A DNA stretch of 64,000 nucleotides, from positions 124,001 through 188,000 of the forward strand of contig NZ_QUSX01000002.1 in assembly GCF_003933245.1 (NCBI RefSeq), given 5' to 3'. Both the position numbers and the translations under genes were made by a program. Under the pieces are notes generated by a model. That model searched no databases, was not told where the DNA came from, and was given only the letters and a program-made list of their open reading frames with translations. Numbering within the stretch: the stretch's first letter is position 1; every line of letters begins with the position of its first letter. The DNA comes from Maribacter algicola. GTDB lineage: Bacteria; Bacteroidota; Bacteroidia; Flavobacteriales; Flavobacteriaceae. Shown piece by piece: positions 36,571-45,113 of the stretch.

Positions 36571-36708
36571 TTACGAGGCGTTTCTGGTTCCACCATGACC
36601 CCCGGCAACTATTACCAATATTTTTAGGCTTAGCCAGATGAACTTAAAAAACTGAATAATGGGGTTCATCATAAAGAAACGCTTTGATTTTGAAATTCGC
36701 TGTGTCAT
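36571..36708 (-). CDS. 45-aa small protein with GGHGGTR motif behind the first SQR gene
   Basis: ATG start 29 bases after the SQR stop, same strand, 45 codons. A basic N-terminus (MTQRISKSKRFF) is followed by one hydrophobic/amphipathic helix (NPIIQFFKFIWLSLKILVIV) and the tail AGGHGGTRNAS. Basic-plus-hydrophobic design suggests a membrane-attached micro-protein. The Gly-His-Gly-Gly tail is distinctive. It would be co-transcribed with the SQR under the same Crp/Fnr promoter. Family not recognised with certainty. An internal ATG at codon 14 is an alternative start. Confidence 0.55.
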   Translation of the reverse strand: MTQRISKSKRFFMMNPIIQFFKFIWLSLKILVIVAGGHGGTRNAS

Positions 36709-36737
36709 TATCGTTTTGTTTGGATTTTATGAAATTC

Positions 36738-38192
36738 TTATTCTGGAATGAGCCACCAAAAGGGTCTCATTTTAGCTTTGTAAAGAAATGCATAGTGTAG
36801 GGCAAGTTTTAGCCAATGACCTGCCAAACCAATTTCTCCAAAGGTTTTTTTCAATTGCCTGCCTTGGGTATCTGGGTATTTTTTGTAATCGGGCACAATG
36901 GGATAGGTGGTGATACTTATGCCACTGCCTTGGGTCATTCCGTATCCTGCTGAAGCAATGCAGGCCGCCCCCATGTTTCCTAGGGACCCTTTGTGGTGCA
37001 GTTCCTTCTTGCCATGGATGGTATCTATGATATTGTCCGCAACCAACTTTGCCGTAATTCCAGATGGCATTCCGGTTCTTGGTGGGGCAGGGGAAATAGC
37101 CGTTCCGTTTTTACTGACCCTAGGTTTTGAAATGGCATGGGGTGGCGCAAAGGCAATGCCCGGGGCAAATATATTTTTATAGGAAGGGTTTTGATAGGTT
37201 TCCGGCCAGTCCTGCACGCTCCATTCCTCGTAAGGTTTTGGTGTATAATCTGCATCCACAATCATAAAACCTTTGAATAGTTTCTCAGTAATATCATTGT
37301 CATTTTTATCATAGGCTTTGAACCCATGACCAGAAAAGGCAGGTATGAGCATCGCAAAATCATAGGTTTCTGATTTGAACTCACCTTCAAGATTTTCATA
37401 ATGTGCGACCCCGTCTTCAATTTTGTTCACGCCTGCGCCCAATATCCATTTTATGCCGCGGTCCTCAAAAACCATTTCCACCATTTCATTGGATTTCATG
37501 ATATTACTTCCATAGCTCAAAAGCATTCCGTCCATGCCAAAATCGCCCAATTTGGATTCATTGGATATCCAGACGATTTCTGCCATTTGCCGAACCTTAT
37601 GCCGCCGGAGTTCTTGTTCCACATTTAAAATATATTCAAATGCTGCGCCTTGGCAGGTTGACTTTGCATGTCCGGTTCCAATTAAGATTTTGGCTTTTTT
37701 ACCTTTTTTCATTTGTTGAATAAGGTCATCCAATGCATGCCAAGCATGTTCCGCATGGGAATAGGTACAAACGGAATATGCTTTGTTGGTGCCAGGGTTT
37801 AGTCCTTCGGTCATATCAAAAGCGAGCTTTGGACCGGTAGCGTTTATCAAATAGTCGTAAGTAACCTTTTCTTTTTGTCCCTTATTTTCTCCAACTATAT
37901 ATTCAATGCTTACAAAGGGCTTGTCGGTTTCCTCGTCGCCTTCCGGATAAAAGGTCGTTACCTTGGCCTGTTTATAGCGAATACCTTTTTTCTTATACAG
38001 AGGCTCAAGCGGAAACAGAATTTCCTTTGATTCCATTCTTCCAATTCCTACCCAGATATTGGAGGGAATCCATTGGTAATTGCTGTTTGGTGATATGACA
38101 ACAACCTCATGTGCTTTTGACAATTTCCTTCGCAGGTGGGTCGCTGCCACGTGACCTGCAATACCGGCACCTAATACGACTATTTTGGACAT
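36738..38192 (-). CDS. sqr: Sulfide:quinone oxidoreductase (non-type-II, three-Cys form)
   Basis: 484 aa flavoprotein. FAD motif VLGAGIAGHVAATHL (6-20). Three cysteines are at SQR-like positions, C142 (SVCTY), C180 (KSTCQGAAFEY) and C411 (GAACIASAGYG). PPH near 350 and a C-terminal amphipathic/aromatic stretch (LALHYAFLYKAKMRPFWWLIP) suit membrane attachment. It oxidises sulfide to sulfane sulfur or persulfide and passes electrons to quinone, here plausibly to cytochrome bd encoded just upstream. It differs strongly from the second, type-II-like SQR at 48.3-49.6 kb. A flavocytochrome c-like sulfide dehydrogenase is the alternative, but no cytochrome partner or signal peptide is seen. Confidence 0.85.
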   Translation of the reverse strand: MSKIVVLGAGIAGHVAATHLRRKLSKAHEVVVISPNSNYQWIPSNIWVGIGRMESKEILFPLEPLYKKKGIRYKQAKVTTFYPEGDEETDKPFVSIEYIVGENKGQKEKVTYDYLINATGPKLAFDMTEGLNPGTNKAYSVCTYSHAEHAWHALDDLIQQMKKGKKAKILIGTGHAKSTCQGAAFEYILNVEQELRRHKVRQMAEIVWISNESKLGDFGMDGMLLSYGSNIMKSNEMVEMVFEDRGIKWILGAGVNKIEDGVAHYENLEGEFKSETYDFAMLIPAFSGHGFKAYDKNDNDITEKLFKGFMIVDADYTPKPYEEWSVQDWPETYQNPSYKNIFAPGIAFAPPHAISKPRVSKNGTAISPAPPRTGMPSGITAKLVADNIIDTIHGKKELHHKGSLGNMGAACIASAGYGMTQGSGISITTYPIVPDYKKYPDTQGRQLKKTFGEIGLAGHWLKLALHYAFLYKAKMRPFWWLIPE

Positions 38193-38208
38193 GGATATAA
38201 TTTTGTAC

Positions 38209-38252
38209 TAAATTTAAAGCCTACTTTAATTACCCACAGTTACCAATGTTAC
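38209..38252 (-). promoter_or_regulatory. Crp/Fnr-type promoter of the first SQR gene
   Basis: Palindrome with one mismatch, GTTAC-CAAT-GTTAC on the plus strand at 38239-38252. Then on the minus strand 22 bases and TAAATTTA (38216-38209). The start codon is 17 bases farther. Confidence 0.75.
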
Positions 38253-38253
38253 A

Positions 38254-38284
38254 CAAAAATAGAGCACCCAATTGGGTGCTCTTC
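38254..38284 (-). terminator. Terminator of cydAB
   Basis: Perfect 22-base palindrome AGAGCACCCAA/TTGGGTGCTCT at 38261-38282, followed on the minus strand by TATTTTTG. It is placed between cydB and the SQR promoter. Confidence 0.85.
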
Positions 38285-38307
38285 GAAATACAGTTATCGC
38301 TCATACC

Positions 38308-39345
38308 TTAATAACTGGTATCGTCCAATTTTACCTTACCATGAAAGGTTTTGTATAAAAATAGAAAGTAGCCCGCTAATAGAGGCGCACCGATCAATAC
38401 GATGGTCAGCATGATGCCCAATGATTTTTGTGAAGATGCCGCATTATATATAGTAACGCTATACTTTGGATCAATAGTTGATGGCAACAACACGGGATAC
38501 AATTGAAAGGCTACCAGCATTAACAAAAATGCCATGATCAACGATGAAAAGACCAAGGCTTGAGAATATCGCTTTTTGGATACCAATCTGGGAACGTTGG
38601 CAACTGCCAAAAAAGCTAGAACTGGTAGTATAAAAAATATAGGCTGTTCCTTAAATTTATCGGTTACTCCATGTAGAAAAGTGAGCGTATATAATGAGGT
38701 AGTGGCAAAGCTTATGATAAAGAAAACCATACCCTTTTTTAAGAGGTAATTAAGTCTATCGTGCAGTTTGCCTTCGGTCTTCAATAACAGAAAGATTGCA
38801 CCCTGTGTCATAAAAATGGATAGGGTGGTAAGGCCCGTCATCAGGGCATACGGATTTAAAAAGGTTAAAAAGATACCGCCCTTGTATACAAAATTCTCAT
38901 GTAGTTCAAAACCTTGTAGAATGTTGCCTAGAACAACACCCAATAAAAAGCCTATCAGGGTGTTGGATACGAAATAAACGATATCCCATATTTTTCGCCA
39001 CCATGTCATTTCTTCCGAGCTTCTAAATTTTATGGCTGCCGAACGCAGTACGAGCAGCATCAAGAATAACATAAAGGGAATGTACATGGCGGATAGCATG
39101 GTGGCATACATAACCGGAAAACCCGCGAACAAGGCACCCCCACCTATAATCAACCAGACCTGGTTGGCATCCCATAACGGGCCGATAGCATTTATCGCGA
39201 TGCGCCTGCTCATATCTTTTTTAAAAAACAGATGCCATGCGCCTGCGCCGTAATCAAAACCTTCTAAAATTGCATAGCCGGAAAATAAAAGCCCAACGAC
39301 CAAGTACCATAAGGTGGGATAATCAATACCTAAAATTGTTTCCAT
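38308..39345 (-). CDS. cydB: Cytochrome bd ubiquinol oxidase subunit II
   Basis: 345 aa, about eight to nine membrane spans, with N-terminal LWYLVVGLLFSGYAILEGFDYGAGAW (EGFDYG is the family signature) and GNILQGF near 143. It forms the high-affinity bd oxidase with CydA, whose stop lies 10 bases upstream. Bd oxidases are resistant to sulfide, unlike haem-copper oxidases. That explains why this operon shares its promoter type with the sulfide-oxidation genes around it. Confidence 0.94.
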   Translation of the reverse strand: METILGIDYPTLWYLVVGLLFSGYAILEGFDYGAGAWHLFFKKDMSRRIAINAIGPLWDANQVWLIIGGGALFAGFPVMYATMLSAMYIPFMLFLMLLVLRSAAIKFRSSEEMTWWRKIWDIVYFVSNTLIGFLLGVVLGNILQGFELHENFVYKGGIFLTFLNPYALMTGLTTLSIFMTQGAIFLLLKTEGKLHDRLNYLLKKGMVFFIISFATTSLYTLTFLHGVTDKFKEQPIFFILPVLAFLAVANVPRLVSKKRYSQALVFSSLIMAFLLMLVAFQLYPVLLPSTIDPKYSVTIYNAASSQKSLGIMLTIVLIGAPLLAGYFLFLYKTFHGKVKLDDTSY

Positions 39346-39355
39346 GATGTCGCTT

Positions 39356-40711
39356 TTACGTGTATTTTAAAAATTCGTTCGGATTTTTGGACTCTTCATA
39401 GGGTCCGTGTTTTATCTTTTTGTTCAAGGAGTACAAAAACAATAAAAACAAGATGGCATAAACGACTAAAAATAAAATCAGGGAGAAAAGAATTTGATTT
39501 GATGAAACTTCCTGTGAAAATGCCTCACTAGTTTTTAAGTGGCCATAGACCACCCAAGGTTGCCTTCCCATTTCAGCGGCAAACCAGCCCACTTGGTTGG
39601 CTATCTGTGGTAGCAAAACTGAAAACATGAAGATTCGCAACAGCCATTTTTTATCGAACAACGTCCCCCGCCACCATAAAAAGCTTGCATAAAGGGTCAA
39701 CAAGATCAAAAACATTCCAATGGAGACCATGATATGGTAAAATTGAAATACCGCATTGACCTGTGTAGGTATTTCGTCCTTGGGAAAGGCATTCAAACCC
39801 TTTATGGGCGCCTCAAAATCCTGATGTACCAAATAGGACAATCCACCGGGAATCGCTAGACCGGTCACTTCTTGTTTTTCATTATTTACCCACCCCAATA
39901 AATATAGGTCAGCCGCTTTTGAAACATCATAATGACCTTCCATCGCGGCTAATTTAGCGGGTTGGTTTTTGGCGACGCCATCCGCAGAACTGTGTCCGGA
40001 TACCAATTGCATTAGAGATATTATGGTCGCTATAAGCAATGAAATCTTGAATGCTTTTTTGGATATTTCAACGAACCTGCCCTTTAAAAGATAATAAGCA
40101 TGTACACTTAGTACCATAAAGGCCCCTGCCAAAAATGCCCCTTGCCAAACATGAACAATTCTATCTATGCTCGAAGGATTAAAAACCATGGCCCAAAAAT
40201 CTGTCACCTCTGCCCGGGCGTTGAGTCCTTCGCCTACAATATGATATCCCGCTGGGGTCTGTTGCCAACTATTTGCCACAACGATCCAAATTGCTGAAAA
40301 CATGGAACCCAAAAAAACACCTATAGTAGAGATAAAATGGACTTTTGGTGAAACACGGTTCCAGCCAAAAATCAAAATACCCAAAAAGGTACTTTCCAGG
40401 CCAAAGGCGAACAAGCCCTCCGCTGCCAAGGCACTACCAAAAATATCTCCTACGTATTTAGAGTACACGGACCAGTTGGTGCCAAACTCAAACTCCATAA
40501 TAATTCCCGTAGCCACACCAATTCCAAAAGTTATGGCGAATATTTTTAACCAAAAACGGGTGAGAACTTCGTATTGTTTGTTTCCTGTCTTAAGATAAAG
40601 ACCTTCCAAAACAACCATGATCAGACCAATTCCTATGCTTAGCGGGGGATAAATATAATGGAATGCTACGGTGAAGGCGAATTGGATACGGGCGAGAATC
40701 TCTACATCCAT
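39356..40711 (-). CDS. cydA: Cytochrome bd ubiquinol oxidase subunit I
   Basis: 451 aa, carries the three haems. H18 (FAFTVAFHYIYPP) is the b595-region ligand. GLESTFLG (near 103), NSWQQTPAGY (near 147) and the terminal MGRQPWVVYG (near 384) are CydA signatures. The length and the short Q-loop (KNQPAKLAAMEGHYD) place it in the short-loop class. It accepts electrons from quinol, including that made by the SQRs. First gene of cydAB, downstream of a Crp/Fnr-type promoter. Confidence 0.96.
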   Translation of the reverse strand: MDVEILARIQFAFTVAFHYIYPPLSIGIGLIMVVLEGLYLKTGNKQYEVLTRFWLKIFAITFGIGVATGIIMEFEFGTNWSVYSKYVGDIFGSALAAEGLFAFGLESTFLGILIFGWNRVSPKVHFISTIGVFLGSMFSAIWIVVANSWQQTPAGYHIVGEGLNARAEVTDFWAMVFNPSSIDRIVHVWQGAFLAGAFMVLSVHAYYLLKGRFVEISKKAFKISLLIATIISLMQLVSGHSSADGVAKNQPAKLAAMEGHYDVSKAADLYLLGWVNNEKQEVTGLAIPGGLSYLVHQDFEAPIKGLNAFPKDEIPTQVNAVFQFYHIMVSIGMFLILLTLYASFLWWRGTLFDKKWLLRIFMFSVLLPQIANQVGWFAAEMGRQPWVVYGHLKTSEAFSQEVSSNQILFSLILFLVVYAILFLLFLYSLNKKIKHGPYEESKNPNEFLKYT

Positions 40712-40725
40712 AAGAAAAGTTTTTC

Positions 40726-40769
40726 CAAAAATATATACTGATCTAATGATACTTGGTAACCCTGGTTAC
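40726..40769 (-). promoter_or_regulatory. Crp/Fnr-type promoter of cydAB
   Basis: Perfect palindrome GTAAC-CCTG-GTTAC at 40756-40769, then on the minus strand 22 bases and the perfect -7 element TATTTTTG (40733-40726). The cydA start is 14 bases beyond. Confidence 0.88.
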
Positions 40770-40920
40770 ATAAATTTTATTTTAACATTTGGTATCTGTT
40801 CCAAGTATTCCGCTGAAACATCCTTACAGGGCCTATACTCCTTCAGTCATTAATCTATTTTGACTATAAATATATTTGTGATTTCATGTGCTGATTAAGA
40901 AATGCCCAAGCATTTATAAT

Positions 40921-40971
40921 TCATAATGTGACTTTAGTCACATTATGATAGTCTTTTACTAGCTAGATTTG
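40921..40971 (+). promoter_or_regulatory. Crp-like palindrome and -7 element before the copper-uptake genes
   Basis: Perfect inverted repeat with 12-bp arms (40921-40948) and core GTGAC-TTTA-GTCAC at 40928-40941. This is the TGTGA-N6-TCACA Crp form. It is followed by exactly 22 bases and a perfect TAGATTTG at 40964-40971. The half-site differs from the GTAAC type but the geometry is the same. Confidence 0.82.
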
Positions 40972-40975
40972 CACC

Positions 40976-41353
40976 GTGAAAACAAAGGGTCTATTTATAG
41001 CTATTGTATTCTTGGCCATTACCATGACCAGTAGCCTCAAAATTGCAGCTACATTGGGATATTATGCCCTATTTACCCAGGACTTCATTGAACGCTATTG
41101 TGAAAACAAGGAAAGACCTGAATTGAAATGTGATGGTAAATGTACGCTCTCCAAAATGTTACAACAGAAAAAGCAGGAGGAAAACAAGCCCATAAATATA
41201 GATTGGCTCAAAACGGAGACGATACTCTTTTTAGGAAGCGTATGTTCCATTAAATTTGAAGCTTTTCCTATTAATAAAACAAACGGGTTTCTTCACACCG
41301 ATTTATATCGTTTTCATTACATCCAAAAAATGATTATACCACCCTGGAATTAG
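40976..41353 (+). CDS. Small Cys-motif membrane protein paired with a copper receptor
   Basis: 125 aa, GTG start. It has an N-terminal hydrophobic segment (5-33) and then C42-ENKERPELK-C52-DGK-C56, a potential metal site. The rest is basic. The start codon lies only 4 bases after the -7 element, so the mRNA would be nearly leaderless. Proteins of this kind precede TonB-dependent copper receptors in Bacteroidota by my recollection, and the receptor gene follows here after 79 bases. A role in copper handling is inferred from motif and neighbour. No enzyme activity can be assigned. Confidence 0.65.
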   Translation: MKTKGLFIAIVFLAITMTSSLKIAATLGYYALFTQDFIERYCENKERPELKCDGKCTLSKMLQQKKQEENKPINIDWLKTETILFLGSVCSIKFEAFPINKTNGFLHTDLYRFHYIQKMIIPPWN

Positions 41354-41432
41354 GTTTCATTTACCATTCCCAGTTACCGGAGTACTTAAGACTCACGGTA
41401 CATGTTCTATGTATAATTATTAAAGCTTAAAG

Positions 41433-43730
41433 ATGAATCTTAAGTATTTTAGGTTGCTAGTGGCGTTGCTTCTGGTAAACCTTCTGAACGCGCAAAATTT
41501 TAAAGGTAAAATAGTATCCGAAAACACTAAGGAGGCACTGTCCGGGGCCCATATTCAAGTCAAAGAAGGGGAGGCCACTTACACCAATATGCATGGCGAA
41601 TTCCAAATGCACTTGAAGCAAACAGGGCAAAAAATCATTATATCCTTTATGGGGTTTGAAACCAAGGAAATCCAAGTAAGCCCCTCGGACGAAATCATGG
41701 TAATTTCCTTACATGAAGCTCCCATACAAATCCAGGGCGTATTGGTAACCGGACACATTAAGAATGATCCCGCATTTACCATGGAATCCAATGACTATGT
41801 TAAGAAAATTGTACAACCAAGAAATGTGGCGGACCTATTCGCCGATGTCAATGGTTTTTCCTTGATAAAGCGGGGAAACTACGCCATCGATCCTAGTTAT
41901 AGGGCTACGCAATATGAGCAGTTAAATGTTCAGTTTGATGGGGGAACCAAAGTCATGCATGCCTGTCCCAATAGAATGGACCCTATTACTACCCATGTCA
42001 ATCCAGAGGAAATAGAAAAGATTGAAATCATTAAAGGACCCTATACGGTGCGTTATGGTGCCACTTTTGGAGGCGTAGTGAACATGGTGACCCAAAAACC
42101 ATCGGCAAAGGATTTTGGATCAAGCGGACAAATAAATGCGGGCTATGAAAGTAACGGTGGCTCGATGGTTTCCTCGGCCAAAATTCAACAGGTCACTTCA
42201 AAATATGACATTGGCGGTACCGTTGGCTATAGGGTTTTTGGAAATTATAAGGATGGTGATGGTACGGAAATTCCTTCCGCTTTCAGAAGTCTGGAATACG
42301 GGTTTATAGCGGGTTATAATTTTAGTGAGAAACAAAGATTGCAGGTCAATTGGAGACAATCATATGGCAGGGACGTCTTACATGCCGGTCTTCCCATGGA
42401 TACGGACGAAGATAACAGCAGCATGCTTTCCTTGGACTACGGGCTTACTGGCATGGATGGATTGGTAAAGGATATAACCGCTAAGGCCTATTATAGCTAT
42501 GTGGACCATATTATGTCCAATACCAACAGGCCCTCTTTTATGATGACGGAAGCCCTTTCCGAAATCGATGCTACCACGGCCGGTGGTAAAATGGAGTTTA
42601 AACTCGTGCCCAATAATAGACTTTCGTTATATACAGGTTTGGATGTGTTGCATATTGCCCGTGATGGGGCCCGTACCCGTTTGGTGAAACGGAATATGAT
42701 GGGACCTTTGCCCATGCCCATGGAATTTGTGGACAAAGTTTGGCAGGATTCCTATATTAACGACCTTGGTGTTTTCACTGAAAGCAAGTACCTGATAACT
42801 TCCAATACGATTTGGACCGCAGGTATGCGGTACGATAACGTAACCTCTGAAATTAAAGATCCGGAGTCCGATTTTGCAGCCTTATATCCTGATTTGGATA
42901 AACGTACAGAACATAATATCAGTGCCACGACCTCTTTAAAATATGCCCCTACAACGGAATTTATTATGGAGGTGGCCTACGGTAGGGGCGTGAGATCTGC
43001 CAATATGATAGAACGTGTCATCAATCATTTTACGGTGGGGCAGGACCCTTTTGAATATATAGGAAACCCCAATTTGGATGCCGAAGTGAACAACCAGTTC
43101 GAACTTGGGTTTAAAGGGAAATTGCCCTTTTCCGATACCCACACTAACAGCTTCAATTACAGTACTTCTTTTTATTACTCGGTATATGAAAATTATATTG
43201 TTCCCATTATTGACGAATCCCAGACCCGAAAATTTATGCCTGCCAATGAACCCGTTAATCCCAAGGTCTTCCGTAATTTGGACAATGCCTATAAAACGGG
43301 GTTTGAGCTCATGGCCGGACTGGATTTTTGGACCAATTTCAATTTCAACACGCAACTGGCCTATGTATACGCCAAAAACAAGGACTTGAACGAATCCCTA
43401 CCCTTGGTGCCCCCGTTGACGACGAGGATTAGATTGGGGTACGAGACGGAGAAATTTTGGGCAAATGCCAATTATACCATTACTTCCAAACAGGAGGACA
43501 TTGCCCCGTCTTTTGGGGAACAGGTTACGCCCGGTTATGAAGTGTTGGATATCCGTCTAGGAGTTATACCTATCAAGAACGTTTCCTTGGGAGTAGCCGT
43601 ACTGAACTTGTTCGATGCCACGTACAACAATCATTTGAACTTTACCTTTAATAACCAGGCAGATTTTGGAAGGGTGCCAATCAATGATCCTGGTAGAAAT
43701 TTCTCTGCATTTTTGCAGTATAAATTCTAG
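41433..43730 (+). CDS. TonB-dependent copper receptor (OprC/NosA-like)
   Basis: 765 aa outer-membrane receptor. It has a signal peptide (1-20), a CarboxypepD_reg-like domain (21-97), a plug (about 105-230) and a 22-strand barrel ending in FLQYKF. C178-PNR-M182 in the plug (HACPNRMDP) is the CxxxM copper-binding signature of OprC, followed by the IEIIKGPYTVRYG plug block. Methionine-rich NMMGPLPMPM near 428 may add copper ligands. It would import copper, needed for copper enzymes of respiration or N2O reduction. It is coupled to the small Cys-motif gene upstream. Confidence 0.85.
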   Translation: MNLKYFRLLVALLLVNLLNAQNFKGKIVSENTKEALSGAHIQVKEGEATYTNMHGEFQMHLKQTGQKIIISFMGFETKEIQVSPSDEIMVISLHEAPIQIQGVLVTGHIKNDPAFTMESNDYVKKIVQPRNVADLFADVNGFSLIKRGNYAIDPSYRATQYEQLNVQFDGGTKVMHACPNRMDPITTHVNPEEIEKIEIIKGPYTVRYGATFGGVVNMVTQKPSAKDFGSSGQINAGYESNGGSMVSSAKIQQVTSKYDIGGTVGYRVFGNYKDGDGTEIPSAFRSLEYGFIAGYNFSEKQRLQVNWRQSYGRDVLHAGLPMDTDEDNSSMLSLDYGLTGMDGLVKDITAKAYYSYVDHIMSNTNRPSFMMTEALSEIDATTAGGKMEFKLVPNNRLSLYTGLDVLHIARDGARTRLVKRNMMGPLPMPMEFVDKVWQDSYINDLGVFTESKYLITSNTIWTAGMRYDNVTSEIKDPESDFAALYPDLDKRTEHNISATTSLKYAPTTEFIMEVAYGRGVRSANMIERVINHFTVGQDPFEYIGNPNLDAEVNNQFELGFKGKLPFSDTHTNSFNYSTSFYYSVYENYIVPIIDESQTRKFMPANEPVNPKVFRNLDNAYKTGFELMAGLDFWTNFNFNTQLAYVYAKNKDLNESLPLVPPLTTRIRLGYETEKFWANANYTITSKQEDIAPSFGEQVTPGYEVLDIRLGVIPIKNVSLGVAVLNLFDATYNNHLNFTFNNQADFGRVPINDPGRNFSAFLQYKF

Positions 43731-43765
43731 ATCAGTTTCCAGGCAATCCAATTATAACTTTTAAT

Positions 43766-43793
43766 AAAGGGGCTAATTCAGTTAGCCCCTTTT
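43766..43793. terminator. Bidirectional terminator between receptor and methyltransferase genes
   Basis: Perfect 11-bp stem AAAGGGGCTAA / TTAGCCCCTTT with a 5-base loop and T runs in both directions. It overlaps the stop codon of the minus-strand methyltransferase. Confidence 0.88.
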
Positions 43794-44377
43794 GTACCTG
43801 TAAACCTTATTACACTAGCCTCACCTACATGATAAAGCCCTTCCTTTAAGTAGGTGGTCAATTCCTCCAGGTAGGAAAATGATATCCCCTTAAATTCTTC
43901 TTTAATTTCTGCGAGGGTAAAAAGCATCTCCAAGTTCTTGGGTCCGCCAGAGGCCTTCCCCAATTGGGATTTTGCAAATGCCTCAAAAATCACCGTTCCT
44001 CCAGGTTTTAAAAATGTGATGAGGTGTTGATGGGCCTTTAGCCTGATTTCCTTTGGAAAATGGACATAACTGAATCCAAGGACATCAAACTGTTTTGCGG
44101 AAGTATAGTCCAAAACATCGGATATCTGATAATCCACATCAAAACCAAACGGAGCGATTAAGTCGAGGGCTTTTTTTCGGGCGGATTCGCTATAATCAAA
44201 ACAACTTGTTTCCCAACCTTTTTGTAGGGCATACAGGGCGTTTCTTCCCTCGCCTTCGGCAGGGAGCAAAAGGGAACCTGGCTCCAAAATATCTAATTCC
44301 TGTTTAAAGAATTGGTTTGGCTCGGTGCCATATGCAAAGGATTCCTCAGCATATCTCTGGTTCCAAAAATCCTTCAT
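43778..44377 (-). CDS. Class I SAM-dependent methyltransferase (TehB-like)
   Basis: 199 aa. An N-terminal FWNQRYAEESFAYGTEPNQF block typical of TehB/thiopurine-type methyltransferases is followed by the SAM-binding stretch LLLPAEGEGRNALYALQKGW (36-55) and an acidic CFDYSE end of beta-2. Small thiol- or chalcogen-methylating enzymes belong here. In this sulfur island methylation of a thiol or sulfide is conceivable but not demonstrable. It lies 9 bases after the DsrE gene, so the two are co-transcribed. Confidence 0.82.
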   Translation of the reverse strand: MKDFWNQRYAEESFAYGTEPNQFFKQELDILEPGSLLLPAEGEGRNALYALQKGWETSCFDYSESARKKALDLIAPFGFDVDYQISDVLDYTSAKQFDVLGFSYVHFPKEIRLKAHQHLITFLKPGGTVIFEAFAKSQLGKASGGPKNLEMLFTLAEIKEEFKGISFSYLEELTTYLKEGLYHVGEASVIRFTGTKGAN

Positions 44378-44386
44378 TCGAAAATA

Positions 44387-44941
44387 TTAAGGCATCAAGG
44401 CGTAGCCCTGCAACTGATAATTGGCAAGAACGGTCATCGCGGATAGGGCCAATTCCGTATTTGGGTTGAGGTCTTCCGCCATGATATTTCGGGCAGCCGT
44501 GGCCTGTGCACAGACAAAAAGTTCCACCCCGTACTCTTTCAATAATTTCAACAACTCCGTATTTGGATTGGCCTTGCTGTACATTTCTTGGTGTTTGGTA
44601 TCGTTCAATGTGGCAAAAGTGGCAGCTCCATGAAGCGCGGCAACTATATGGACCTTATTCGATGGTATGTCAGCGGACCCCAACATGTTGATGACCCTTG
44701 CAATTTTCCACAAACCCTTGTTTACACCGTCCATTTCAGAATCACTCGTAATATCAAAAACCAATTTGTATTCCAAGGAGGCATCGGGCTGTACGGCCAC
44801 ATTCTTGAAATTCTTGATTTTGCCATAACCTGTGATAATGGGCGTTTCCCATTCCTGTGCCGTGGAAATGGCCATACATAAAATGGCGGTAAGTAAGCTC
44901 ATTGTTGATCTCATATTGTACATGTCTTTTTTTGATTTCAT
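44387..44941 (-). CDS. Periplasmic DsrE-family protein
   Basis: 184 aa with a signal peptide (hydrophobic core LLTAILCMAIS, cleavage near STAQ). A start at 44914 (MRSTMSLL) is equally possible. The DsrE/DsrF-like fold has a conserved Cys, C144 in LFVCAQATAARN, and VHIVAALHGAAT near 97. DsrE-type cysteines carry persulfide sulfur between proteins. It probably relays or binds sulfane sulfur in the periplasm next to the thiosulfate dehydrogenase encoded divergently. Confidence 0.85.
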   Translation of the reverse strand: MKSKKDMYNMRSTMSLLTAILCMAISTAQEWETPIITGYGKIKNFKNVAVQPDASLEYKLVFDITSDSEMDGVNKGLWKIARVINMLGSADIPSNKVHIVAALHGAATFATLNDTKHQEMYSKANPNTELLKLLKEYGVELFVCAQATAARNIMAEDLNPNTELALSAMTVLANYQLQGYALMP

Positions 44942-45039
44942 TGACTGGTTTCAAGTTGATGGATGACGGCTCACTGCTCGTTCCATCGATAAATTTCTCG
45001 ATAAGTTTACGAAAATATCGTTTCTTTTTGGGTTTATTT

Positions 45040-45083
45040 GTAACAATTGTTACTGTGTTTTCTAGAGTCGAGTACTAATTTCG
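45040..45083 (+). promoter_or_regulatory. Crp/Fnr-type promoter of the tsdA-like gene
   Basis: Perfect palindrome GTAAC-AATT-GTTAC at 45040-45053, then 22 bases and TAATTTCG (45076-45083, one mismatch to TAnnTTTG). The start codon is 31 bases farther. The divergent DsrE gene begins 99 bases to the left and might also respond. Confidence 0.83.
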
Positions 45084-45113
45084 TTGGTCTTTTAAAAGTT
45101 TGTACACCAAGTT

